64,000 nucleotides of DNA from O2-02-FULL-42-9 sp038043025 (GTDB taxonomy: Bacteria > Pseudomonadota > Gammaproteobacteria > UBA12402), in contig JBBTCW010000006.1 in assembly GCA_038043025.1 (NCBI GenBank), forward strand, positions 1-64,000, read 5' to 3'. Under the pieces are notes generated by a model. The model saw only the letters and a list, made by a program, of their open reading frames with translations, made no database searches and was not told the origin of the DNA. Position 1 is the stretch's first letter; each line of letters begins with the position of its first letter. Shown one piece after another: positions 1-8,253 of this stretch. The translations under genes and the position numbers were made by a program.

Positions 1-743
1 CGTACCAGGAACACAAAATGATTAAATATTTAGCTGCTTAACCGGAATTCGCGTTGTAAAGTAATCAATCAAACCAAATACTTTGTAACCTTTGCGAGTC
101 CCTGACGTTTTAATAACCGGTTGCTGGCCTTTACGCGCCCACGTATAACTCAATGTTCCCCAGTGTGGAAATGAGGATTCATCTCCAAACAAAATATATT
201 CATTGTTTTTCTCCGCCGATTTTTTAATTTGAGGCCATATTTTTTTAAGCCATTCTTGACGTGCCTTCTCATCTCTATTGGCTGCAACAAATTTTGCTTT
301 TTGATACGAAAATCCAAGTGAATCTAACAATTGCGCTAAATACTTTGTCGAATAAAAAATATCAAATTTTTCTAAAATTAATTCTTGTATCATTGGACTT
401 CTCCAGCAGCTACTACTAAAGCCGCATTTTTCTGGATCCGCATCAATCAGGGCAGATAATTTTTTACGCTGGGTCTTTGTTAATTTCTGCGGTCGCCCTG
501 GTTTTCTCTTGCTGACAAGCCATCAGCCCCGTTCATCAAATATTTTTTCAAGGTTTGATAAAGGGTGCTGACACCCATCCTCAAAATATCAGCCCCCCTA
601 TCGATGTCATATCTAGCCCCAAATGAAAGCACACTGGTTATCCGATTGACCTTTTCCAAATCACCTTTTTTACGTGCTCGCTCAAGCAGCATTGTTAAAT
701 TTTAAATTTCTTTTGTTGACAGTTTTATTTTAAATGCGATCAT
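1..743 (-). pseudogene. IS630-family transposase, decayed, left end cut by window edge
   Basis: Reading the minus strand from an ATG at 743 (preceded by AAGGA) gives an IS630-type transposase in pieces. After 13 codons there is an in-frame TAA, then the helix-turn-helix part resumes (ending in GADGLSA near 510). A one-base frameshift moves into the linker KRKPGRPQKLTKTQRKKLSA, followed without a break by the DDE domain (FGDESSFPHWGTLSYTWARK, with the first catalytic Asp in FGDES). A further stop at 22-24 interrupts the DDE domain, and similar residues may continue in the next frame. Three lesions and the truncation mean it is inactive. The linker and DDE motifs make the family call firm; no terminal inverted repeats could be identified. 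Confidence 0.9.
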
Positions 744-886
744 ATCCTTGTTCTCTTTTTCCTATTACATCCATGACCGTAATATTACGGAAGAGGACGT
801 TTTTTTCAATAGATTTTATGGATACTCTTCTGAAAGTCTATAGTAACCCATAATGGGTGATTTTTATTATTTTTGGAGCGCACCGA

Positions 887-1519
887 ATGTTAAATGATGT
901 ATCTCAGATACTATTATCATCTAAAGTTAATGTCGTAATGACAGGATGTAAGTTGTTGTTGCGTCCTATTTCTCAGTGTGAATTGACGGCGCAATATCTT
1001 GCTTGGTTAAACGATGCTGAAATTAATAAGTATATGGCGGTTCGGTGGGTTAAACAAACGTTGGAAACAGTTGTAAAATATATTAACTGCCTGCGAAGCA
1101 AGTCCGGATGTGAGTTGTTCGGTATTTTTTTAAAAAGTAATGGGGATCATATTGGTGGAGTTTCTTTGAATGAATATGATGTTCACAATGGCATTGTGAG
1201 TTGTGGTTGGATGATAGGTGATGCGAGTAACCATCGACGAGGGTACGGGGTCGAGGCGGTCATTTTGTGTTTGAATTATATTTTTTCAGACTCAAGGATC
1301 CGTCGCGTATACGTTACGGTCATTGCTGACAATATTAAGTCTCGACATACGATAGAAAAAGTTGGGTTTCAACGAGAGGGCATATTACGTCAACATAACA
1401 AGCTAGCGAGCGATGAAATATGTGATTTTTACTATTATGGTATGTTGAAAGAAGAATGGCAGGTTAATCGGGAAAAATTTAGAGACATATTGGAAGTTGC
1501 TCATTATGAAAAATATTAA
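887..1519 (+). CDS. GNAT-family N-acetyltransferase (RimJ/RimL type), copy 1
   Basis: A 210-residue GNAT acetyltransferase. The acetyl-CoA pyrophosphate loop is seen as RRGYGVEA at about residues 117-124, and the C-terminal GNAT strand/helix as GFQREGILRQ. The start at 887 is preferred over the in-frame ATG/ATA codons upstream because GGAG lies 8 bases before it and the resulting length equals that of the paralogue at 5080, to which it is about 60% identical by eye. In sugar loci such enzymes N-acetylate amino sugars (as PseH does). This copy or its paralogue could supply the N-acetyltransferase (LegH) step that is otherwise missing from the legionaminic acid genes further down; that assignment is inference. 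Confidence 0.82.
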   Translation: MLNDVSQILLSSKVNVVMTGCKLLLRPISQCELTAQYLAWLNDAEINKYMAVRWVKQTLETVVKYINCLRSKSGCELFGIFLKSNGDHIGGVSLNEYDVHNGIVSCGWMIGDASNHRRGYGVEAVILCLNYIFSDSRIRRVYVTVIADNIKSRHTIEKVGFQREGILRQHNKLASDEICDFYYYGMLKEEWQVNREKFRDILEVAHYEKY

Positions 1520-1614
1520 TTGAGGTTTGCTATGGTAATTGATGTTAAATAGTTCTGGAGCTGGCTCAAATAGTTAATTAATATGTATGGCTTCCGGTGT
1601 CTGATATTTAAAGT

Positions 1615-1653
1615 GAGAAATCTCCACTGCTTGCAGCGGAGTTGTTGAAAAAA
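1615..1653 (+). repeat. CTTG-loop palindromic repeat, copy A
   Basis: An intergenic unit with the layout GAGAAATCTCC, stem, CTTG loop, stem, GGAGTTGTTGAAAAAA. The stem is CTCC-A-CTG / CAG-C-GGAG with one mismatch. Near-identical flanks recur at 46767 and 52770, and a shorter copy lies at 11546. It lies between the first acetyltransferase and the glycosyltransferase-like gene. Confidence 0.7.
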
Positions 1654-1689
1654 CAAGATTAGCATACGTGCTTTATAAGAGGCTTCATC

Positions 1690-3537
1690 ATGGAGAGAGC
1701 TATAATTTTAACGCGGGTTTCTTTTATTGCTTTGCTTATTAATCGATTTAAATGGCGAAAGAAACCTTCAATTTATTTTTTTGATTTATATGGAAAATCG
1801 CATGGGCTCATTATATGCTTATTGATTCGAATGCTTGGTAGAGAGAAACTGTATGTCATATGCATAAAAATTGCTACTTGTTTAAAAATTAATGTAAAAA
1901 AAATACCACATGCAAATGAAATTAAAAATTATCATTCAGTTCAGATTGTTTCGCAGGTTGATATAGTAACATATATTGACGATTTTTATTCTTCTGGTAA
2001 AGCGCGAAATGATTGTATTTTTTCAAAAAAAACGCTAGATAAATTTTGTCGAGATTCGCTTTTTTTAAAAGAATTAGCGCATCGTAGTTGGCATATATTG
2101 GAAAACATACGTGTTCTGAAGGCTCTCGGTTATGAAAATATTATTTTGCGTATTGATAAAGGTGAGTTTCCTGTCTGCTTTCTTGATCAAATGGCCGAGC
2201 ACGAGTCAATCAAGGTTTGCTATATTAATAATTTTCTTCAGATTTTAAATTTTCCGTTTTGTGCATTCTTTTTTATAGTACAAATAGCAAATGACGGGCT
2301 GAAGCTTTTTAAAAAGATAAAACAGCATGCTTATAGCGACGCTAAAATCGCTATTGAGCTTGTAGATCCAAAACAGGCTGCTCAATTGGCAACTCGTCCC
2401 GAATTTTTACTCAGTCATACCAATCAATCAGACCGATTTTTAATTTATATGAGAGGCTGTCGAAAAAAGTTGTTTGACAAAAATGAATTTTATCTTAATT
2501 ACAACGTTCCTGTTATTTTTTTAAATGAGCTGCCTTTTTTCCTTGCTGATATGAAAGTTTCTATAAAAGCGTATTTTTATTTATTGTTGAAGATTACCCG
2601 CTATCGTTGTTCGGTATACTTTATTTGGAGTCAATTAAAAAATATTCGTCTGTTTTTGGAGTTTTCATCGTTTTTTCGGTGTTACAATGTTGGTTTGCAT
2701 GTTTATAATTCTCTGCCAAATGGTCGGCGTGTTAGTATTCGTCTGGATTCGGGGCTCATTACAGGAGTTTGCCGCCAATTCAATATAGGCAGTGTTACCT
2801 ATCAAAGTAGAGTGCCTTACCATATCGATTATAAAATAGCCTATGACGTTTTTGATAAATATTATGTATGGGGTTCGTGTTGGAAACGATATTTTGAAAA
2901 AAGGAATTTTATAAAGTCTTTTGAAATTATTGGTAATGTTTTTTTGGATGATTACCGTTATTGCACCGCGGAAGTGAAAAACAAACTGGTTATTTTTCTT
3001 ACGGATATCGAAGAGAAGGTGCCTCAGCATCATGATTTTTATTATGTGGAGAGTTTTTTAGTGGAGTTAATTTATGCGGTACAGCAGTGTCAGCGTGGTA
3101 TTTGCGAAAACAATAAAATAATTGATATTAAAATCAAAAATTTTCAACATAAATTCTGGTTACTTGAAAATGCTCGTATTCGTGATGCGCTTAAGCATAC
3201 ACAAGTTGCGCTAAGATTTTATGATAAATTTGAATATGATCTCAAGCAGGTCTTACAAGAAGCGAGTAGAGTAATCTCTATAGGGTTTACGACGCCCGGG
3301 CTAGAGGCATTGTTATTAGGAATCCCGAGTGTTTATTTTTCACCCTATCGTAGTGATTATTTTGATCTTTTTAATGGACAAAGCGAGTTAGTTGTTCATA
3401 ATAGGTCCGAAATAAGAGAATTTTTAGAACGAGATGTCCATGTAAGTGATGAATTGCAAAATGATTTAGATCCATTTCGTGATGGATTGGCGGGAAGTAG
3501 ACTGGTGAACTTTTGCTTTGATTTAATAAACGATTAA
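1690..3537 (+). CDS. Probable GT-B-type glycosyltransferase, PFTS-motif-like
   Basis: A 615-residue protein of no firmly recognised family. The C-terminal third carries VISIGFTTPGLEALLLGIPS near residue 535, the type of Ser/Thr-Gly-Glu-Ala-Leu segment by which GT-B transferases bind nucleotide sugars. It resembles the motif of the polysaccharide biosynthesis PFTS-motif proteins. A hydrophobic patch near residues 185-205 (FPFCAFFFIVQIA) could be membrane-associated. TAAGAGG sits 7 bases before the ATG. It lies upstream of the Wzy-like gene and between two acetyltransferase paralogues. A role as a surface-polysaccharide glycosyltransferase is inferred from the motif and context; donor and acceptor are unknown. 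Confidence 0.55.
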   Translation: MERAIILTRVSFIALLINRFKWRKKPSIYFFDLYGKSHGLIICLLIRMLGREKLYVICIKIATCLKINVKKIPHANEIKNYHSVQIVSQVDIVTYIDDFYSSGKARNDCIFSKKTLDKFCRDSLFLKELAHRSWHILENIRVLKALGYENIILRIDKGEFPVCFLDQMAEHESIKVCYINNFLQILNFPFCAFFFIVQIANDGLKLFKKIKQHAYSDAKIAIELVDPKQAAQLATRPEFLLSHTNQSDRFLIYMRGCRKKLFDKNEFYLNYNVPVIFLNELPFFLADMKVSIKAYFYLLLKITRYRCSVYFIWSQLKNIRLFLEFSSFFRCYNVGLHVYNSLPNGRRVSIRLDSGLITGVCRQFNIGSVTYQSRVPYHIDYKIAYDVFDKYYVWGSCWKRYFEKRNFIKSFEIIGNVFLDDYRYCTAEVKNKLVIFLTDIEEKVPQHHDFYYVESFLVELIYAVQQCQRGICENNKIIDIKIKNFQHKFWLLENARIRDALKHTQVALRFYDKFEYDLKQVLQEASRVISIGFTTPGLEALLLGIPSVYFSPYRSDYFDLFNGQSELVVHNRSEIREFLERDVHVSDELQNDLDPFRDGLAGSRLVNFCFDLIND

Positions 3538-3553
3538 TTTTTTTGGTGGTAAT

Positions 3554-4999
3554 ATGCATGTTTTTCATTCCGGCCTGTTTATGTTTTTTGCTAGTATAGC
3601 GGCTGTACTCGTGGTCATTACGCTGTGTCTGCGCGGAGACTGCGCTATTTACTTTGTCCTATTGACCTCATTTTTCTTTCCTAATTGTGCTACCCATATT
3701 ATAGGTATTAGCGGAATACCCTTGTCTTCTTTTGTGCAATTATTTCAATCTATTGCATTAATTTTTATTATAGGGAAGGATAAGTTATTGAATGTCTCAG
3801 ATGTCGTATTAATAGAGAGATCATCGGATGAATTTAAGCTGATCATTTTCGCTTTATTTATGGTGATATTTCAAGTATCGGTGGGAACATTTTTTGTCAA
3901 TGCAAAATATGCACATGTCCTTGCAATACATTGGAGTGATTATATCGTCAATGTTATTAGGCAGTTCGCCTCTATTGCGTATTTATTTGCTTGTCATTGG
4001 TTTATTAACGAGAAGGAACAGTTAGAAATAATATTTAAGTTTTTAGTTTTTGCTGGCATTATATTGTCAATTGAGTTTTTTATTACTTTTCAGGTGCCTT
4101 TTGTTCGATCTATGCTAGGGCAATATACTATTAATTCAGATGGGCGGTTTCAATCTATTTTTTTAAATGATATTGCCGCGGTAGCGCTTTGGTTTGGTTT
4201 GGCTAGTTTAAGTTCTTTTTATTTTTACATAACACAGCGAGAGAAGAAATATTTAATTTTTTTGCTGATATTGATTTTGGCGACCTGGCTTTCTTTTACC
4301 CGATCAGTTTTATTGGGTTTGTTTTTTGCTTTTCTGTTTTATTTTTATAGAGTGAAAAATATCAAAAGACTAAGATTTTTTATTTTTCTGGCTTGCATTT
4401 TTCTCATTATTGTGGTGGCGCTGATAAGGGTAGGAACCGTGCGAGAAAAAATTTCATATATGATGCCTGGAACTCTGGGTTCACGAGTTATAGGGGTGGG
4501 TTCTTCGGCTAGTACGCAAAATCGTATGGGTCAGGGATTACGTGGGATACAGGTTTTGTCTCGCGTTATTCCTTTTGGGCTGGGTCCTAATATGGAACAA
4601 TATTATATGCCTATCAATGATCCGTCATTTTGGGGATCTTCAGATTTGAAGATTTTTCAAACATATCCATTTATCTATGAGGGTTATGCGCGAGTGACAA
4701 CGGGTGGAACTATCACAAGTATACAGATCGAACTGATTTCATTTGTGGTTGCTTATGGTATGCTTGGAATAATATTTTTGATTTTTGCTACAATTGTATT
4801 TCTTAAACAAACAAGATACATACTGTGTGTACATCATAGTAAGAGTATTGGGCAGATGGGCGATTTAATATTTGCGATATTTATATTATATGCTGTCTAT
4901 TTTTTATACAACACAACGCCCATTTTGTATGTTATATTCTTAATGATGTTTCATGCGTTGTTTATATTATCACATGTGGAGCAAATTGAGAAAAAATAA
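3554..4999 (+). CDS. O-antigen polymerase/ligase family membrane protein (Wzy or WaaL type)
   Basis: A 481-residue polytopic membrane protein with about ten to twelve hydrophobic segments and one long periplasmic-type loop roughly between residues 300 and 390 (SASTQNRMGQGLRGIQVL, then IPFGLGPN). The segment LSFTRSVLLGLFFAF before the loop is typical of the O-antigen ligase/polymerase (PF04932-like) superfamily. Such proteins polymerise lipid-linked repeat units (Wzy) or ligate O-antigen to lipid A-core (WaaL) on the periplasmic side. Sequence alone cannot separate the two. Its position inside a repeat-unit synthesis locus, with an initiating transferase and a flippase, favours Wzy. Confidence 0.75.
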   Translation: MHVFHSGLFMFFASIAAVLVVITLCLRGDCAIYFVLLTSFFFPNCATHIIGISGIPLSSFVQLFQSIALIFIIGKDKLLNVSDVVLIERSSDEFKLIIFALFMVIFQVSVGTFFVNAKYAHVLAIHWSDYIVNVIRQFASIAYLFACHWFINEKEQLEIIFKFLVFAGIILSIEFFITFQVPFVRSMLGQYTINSDGRFQSIFLNDIAAVALWFGLASLSSFYFYITQREKKYLIFLLILILATWLSFTRSVLLGLFFAFLFYFYRVKNIKRLRFFIFLACIFLIIVVALIRVGTVREKISYMMPGTLGSRVIGVGSSASTQNRMGQGLRGIQVLSRVIPFGLGPNMEQYYMPINDPSFWGSSDLKIFQTYPFIYEGYARVTTGGTITSIQIELISFVVAYGMLGIIFLIFATIVFLKQTRYILCVHHSKSIGQMGDLIFAIFILYAVYFLYNTTPILYVIFLMMFHALFILSHVEQIEKK

Positions 5000-5079
5000 A
5001 TTATATGTCTATGTGTGCTGGTAAAATGTTGACAAAAAATAAGTTTTTGGGCTCAGTTACGGACAAACGGAGACAATAA

Positions 5080-5712
5080 ATGTTAAGTCATATACGGGAT
5101 GTTTTACTTCCATCCAATGTTAATGTTGTGATGACTGGGCGTATGCTATTATTACGGCCTATTTCTAAGAATGAACTGACACGCGAATATCTTGCCTGGT
5201 TAAATGATCCGGTGATCAATCAATATATGAGTGTGCGACATCGCCCACAAACGTTTGATACAGTTGCTCAGTATATTAATGCACTCAGATGCAAACCGGG
5301 TTGTGAATTGCTTGCTATTTTTTTTAAAAAAAATCATTGTCATATTGGAGGATTGAGTTTGATTGAATATGATATTGACAACGGTATTGCGAGTTATGGA
5401 TTGATGATAGGCGATCACAGGGCATATCAATGTGGTTGTGGTGCTGAAGCGACACTTTTGTATTTAACTTATATTTTTGCAGATCCAAAAATTCGTCGTG
5501 TATATGTTACAGTCATTTCGAGTAATCGTAGGGCTCAGCAGTTAATAGAAGAAGTCGGTTTTCAAAAAGAAGGGGTGTTGCGTCAACATAGTGTATTGGC
5601 AAGTGGTGAAATATGTGATTTTTACTATTATGGTATGTTAAAAGAGGAGTGGGGGCGTTATCAAGATAGCTTTAGTGATATACTGAAAACCGCTCGGTAT
5701 GAGAAATTTTAA
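5080..5712 (+). CDS. GNAT-family N-acetyltransferase, copy 2
   Basis: A 210-residue paralogue of the acetyltransferase at 887, alignable end to end. The C-terminal segments GEICDFYYYGMLKEEW and the DEICDFYYYGMLKEEW of copy 1 are nearly identical. The acetyl-CoA loop has changed: the conserved Arg of RRGYGVEA is replaced, giving QCGCGAEA. This could alter acyl-CoA use or activity. CGGAGA lies 7 bases before the ATG. It is the first gene of a run with the acyl carrier protein, SDR and AMP ligase, so it may transfer the acyl group they make rather than acetate; that is a hypothesis from gene order. Confidence 0.82.
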   Translation: MLSHIRDVLLPSNVNVVMTGRMLLLRPISKNELTREYLAWLNDPVINQYMSVRHRPQTFDTVAQYINALRCKPGCELLAIFFKKNHCHIGGLSLIEYDIDNGIASYGLMIGDHRAYQCGCGAEATLLYLTYIFADPKIRRVYVTVISSNRRAQQLIEEVGFQKEGVLRQHSVLASGEICDFYYYGMLKEEWGRYQDSFSDILKTARYEKF

Positions 5713-5738
5713 GGTGTTGTATTTTTGGAGTACCCTGT

Positions 5739-6047
5739 ATGATTCAACGAGACGATATAATAAATGTTATTTTTAGTGCGATGGAAGATCTTAATACACA
5801 GTTGCCTCAGGATAAAAAAATAGATAAACGACTTGATGTTCAGTTGTTTGGGGGTCAAGGGAATCTGACTTCTTTAAGCTTGGTTCGTTTTATCGTTGCG
5901 GTCGAAGATCGTATGAGTGAAACATTTGAGAAATCTGTTGTGTTAGCTGACGAGAGAGCTCTGTCGAAAGAACATAGCCCATTTCGTTCGGTTGCTGCAC
6001 TCGTGGATTATATCGAAAATTTATTGAGTGAGAATGTTGATGCATAG
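5739..6047 (+). CDS. Acyl carrier protein-like
   Basis: A 102-residue protein with the helical pattern of an acyl carrier protein. The likely phosphopantetheine attachment serine is Ser45 in GNLTSLSLVRF, which matches the D/T-S-L of carrier proteins although the usual Asp is Thr here. It is somewhat longer than AcpP (about 78 residues). GGAG lies 8 bases before the ATG and the 3' end overlaps the next gene. With the ketoreductase-like SDR and AMP ligase that follow it forms a small acyl-activation cassette, probably supplying an acyl group for a sugar amine. Confidence 0.72.
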   Translation: MIQRDDIINVIFSAMEDLNTQLPQDKKIDKRLDVQLFGGQGNLTSLSLVRFIVAVEDRMSETFEKSVVLADERALSKEHSPFRSVAALVDYIENLLSENVDA

Positions 6048-6747
6048 TGTTCAACGAGTTATCTTAATTACGGGGGCACGAAAAGGTATTGGAAAATACT
6101 TGGCACACTATTATTCTGATAAAGGTCATCAGGTGATAGGCTGTAGTCGAAAATCCGTGAATGTTGAGTTTGATAATTATCAGCATTTTTGTTTAGATGT
6201 TTGTGATGAAAAATCAGTGCTGAATTTATTTTCTGAAATTCGGAGAAAGTATTCCCATTTGGATATCTTGATTAATAATGCCGGTATTGCTGCGATGAAT
6301 CACGCATTATTAACCCCGTTGTCTGTGGCTCAAAAAATTATGGATACTAATGTTATCAGTTCTTTTCTTTTCTGTCGCGAGGCGGCAAAATTAATGAGTA
6401 AAAATAAATTTGGCCGAATTGTTAATTTTACGACAATCGCGGTTCCTCTGAAGGTGGAGGGGGAGGCGATTTATGCATCATCTAAGGCGGCCATTGTCAC
6501 TATGACAGAGATATTAGGCAAGGAGTTTGCTGAATATGGGATTACTGTGAATGCCATTGGTCCAACGCCTATTGAGACTGATTTAATTCGTGCGGTGCCT
6601 CAGGATAAAATTCAACAATTATTAAATCAGCAAAGTATTCATCGCCTTGGTGCGTTGCAAGATATCAGCAACGTCATTGATTTTTATATCTCTTCGCAGA
6701 GTGATTTTATTACCGGTCAAACGATTTTTTTAGGAGGGGTTTCGTGA
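6040..6747 (+). CDS. SDR-family oxidoreductase, FabG-like
   Basis: A classical short-chain dehydrogenase of about 235 residues. It has TGARKGIG at the N-terminal Rossmann turn, NNAG, and the catalytic YASSK. The C-terminus TGQTIFLGGVS is typical of 3-oxoacyl-ACP reductases. GTG at 6028 and ATGs at 6034 and 6040 are all possible starts inside the end of the carrier protein gene; 6040 begins directly before the first Rossmann strand. Next to the acyl carrier protein and AMP ligase, a role in reducing a 3-oxoacyl-ACP to the 3-hydroxyacyl form is plausible. A sugar dehydrogenase is the alternative. Confidence 0.78.
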   Translation: MHSVQRVILITGARKGIGKYLAHYYSDKGHQVIGCSRKSVNVEFDNYQHFCLDVCDEKSVLNLFSEIRRKYSHLDILINNAGIAAMNHALLTPLSVAQKIMDTNVISSFLFCREAAKLMSKNKFGRIVNFTTIAVPLKVEGEAIYASSKAAIVTMTEILGKEFAEYGITVNAIGPTPIETDLIRAVPQDKIQQLLNQQSIHRLGALQDISNVIDFYISSQSDFITGQTIFLGGVS

Positions 6748-8108
6748 TGTGTCTTGATTTTTTGGTGACGCTGTTTGAACAGCATGTTGATGCAGTAGCG
6801 CTGATTTGGAATGATCAGTCGTATTCTTATCAATGGTTATTAGACCGTGTCTTGTATTGGTTGGATAGATTATCTCAAGAAAAAATTTTGTCAGGTACCA
6901 TTGTTGTATTATATGCAGATTTCTCTCCTAATTCAGTCGCGTTGTTTCTGGCATTGATTAGACACCAATGCATTATTGTGCCACTGGCGATAAGCACAGT
7001 GGCTGTAGATAAACAAGTGGCGCTTGCGCAAGGTGAGGTGATGATTTCGATTGACTCTGTCGATCAAGTGCAAGTTGACCATTTATCTATTTCTGCGAAA
7101 CATGATTTATATGATCAACTGAGACAGGTTAGACATCCGGGATTGGTGCTTTTTTCTTCAGGTTCAACTGGACAGGTGAAAGCGATCGTGCACGATTTGG
7201 CGCTTTTGGTAGAAAAAAAACTTATCAAGCGACGATCTTTGCGTACAGTTTTGTTTTTATTGTATGATCATATTGGTGGTATTAATACCATGTTGTATGT
7301 ACTGTCTAATGTGGGGTGTATGGTTTGTTTGAGGAATCGTTCACCAGATAAGGTCTTGCGCGCGATTGAAAAATATCATATTGAATTGTTGCCGACTTCC
7401 CCCACATTTATTAACCTAATTTTATTAAGCGAGGCGTATAAGCGATATGATCTGAGATCGCTTAAGGTGATTACTTATGGGACTGAGCCAATGTTAGAAA
7501 GTACTTTGGTGCGTTGCCAAAAATTATTTCCTCATGTTAAATTGCAACAAACGTATGGACTTTCAGAAGTTGGTATCTTACGTTCAAAATCTAAAAATTC
7601 AGATTCTGTATGGTTAAAAGTAGGAGGAGATGGCTTTCAAACAAGAATTGTCAACAACATGTTACAGATTAAAGCATATTCAGCGATGCTGGGTTATTTA
7701 AATGCGCCCAGCCCATTTACCGAAGAAGGTTGGTTAGAGACCGGTGATCTCGTCGAATCGGATGGCGACTATATACGTATTTTAGGTAGGCAGTCGGAGA
7801 TTATTAATGTGGGCGGTGAAAAAGTATACCCGGTAGAGGTAGAAAACATTATTTTTTCGTTTGATAATGTTGCTGATGTGATTGTTTATGGCGAAAAAAA
7901 TTTATTGGTGGGTAATATTGTGTGTGCGCATGTCTGTTTGCGACAATCTGAAGATAAGCGAGCCTTTATCATGCGGCTAAAAAAATTTTGTCAAGATAAA
8001 CTACAAGATTATAAGATTCCCATTAAAGTTTTTATTTCAGATAAGCAGCTCTATACCAATCGCTTTAAAAAAGATAGAGGGCGATATATTCAATCTTGTA
8101 CGAAATAA
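6747..8108 (+). CDS. AMP-dependent acyl-CoA/acyl-ACP ligase
   Basis: A 453-residue adenylate-forming enzyme. It has the P-loop SSGSTGQVKA near residue 140, TYGLSEVG near 270, TGDL near 331, the hinge GRQSEIINVGGEKVYP, and a C-terminal Lys-containing segment NRFKKDR standing in for the catalytic GK of the family. AGGAGG at 6732-6737 fits the ATG at 6747 better than the GTG at 6744. It would activate a carboxylic acid as acyl-AMP and load it on CoA or on the carrier protein encoded at 5739. It ends the acyl cassette; a gap of about 145 bp follows. Confidence 0.85.
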   Translation: MCLDFLVTLFEQHVDAVALIWNDQSYSYQWLLDRVLYWLDRLSQEKILSGTIVVLYADFSPNSVALFLALIRHQCIIVPLAISTVAVDKQVALAQGEVMISIDSVDQVQVDHLSISAKHDLYDQLRQVRHPGLVLFSSGSTGQVKAIVHDLALLVEKKLIKRRSLRTVLFLLYDHIGGINTMLYVLSNVGCMVCLRNRSPDKVLRAIEKYHIELLPTSPTFINLILLSEAYKRYDLRSLKVITYGTEPMLESTLVRCQKLFPHVKLQQTYGLSEVGILRSKSKNSDSVWLKVGGDGFQTRIVNNMLQIKAYSAMLGYLNAPSPFTEEGWLETGDLVESDGDYIRILGRQSEIINVGGEKVYPVEVENIIFSFDNVADVIVYGEKNLLVGNIVCAHVCLRQSEDKRAFIMRLKKFCQDKLQDYKIPIKVFISDKQLYTNRFKKDRGRYIQSCTK

Positions 8109-8253
8109 TTGATGCGATGGACTTTGATTGATGATTTGTTGTAGGGGTCGTTTTTATCAAATATTCCTGGAGCTAGTGTGAGTAGTTGGTTAATATAACA
8201 TATCTTGTTTATTTCTTTGCGCAAATTATAAGCATTTTTTATAGAGGAAGAAT

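Noticed and set aside
1615..1653. Dispersed CTTG repeat as an intrinsic terminator
   Set aside because: The hairpin is followed by GTTGTTGAAAAAA rather than a T-run on the coding strand.
2665..3033. 122-codon minus-strand open frame inside the glycosyltransferase-like gene
   Set aside because: It is fully inside a longer gene with clear motifs, and its own translation is low-complexity with no domain.
5029..5080. TTGACA at 5029 as a promoter for the acyl cassette
   Set aside because: No -10-like hexamer at a proper distance.
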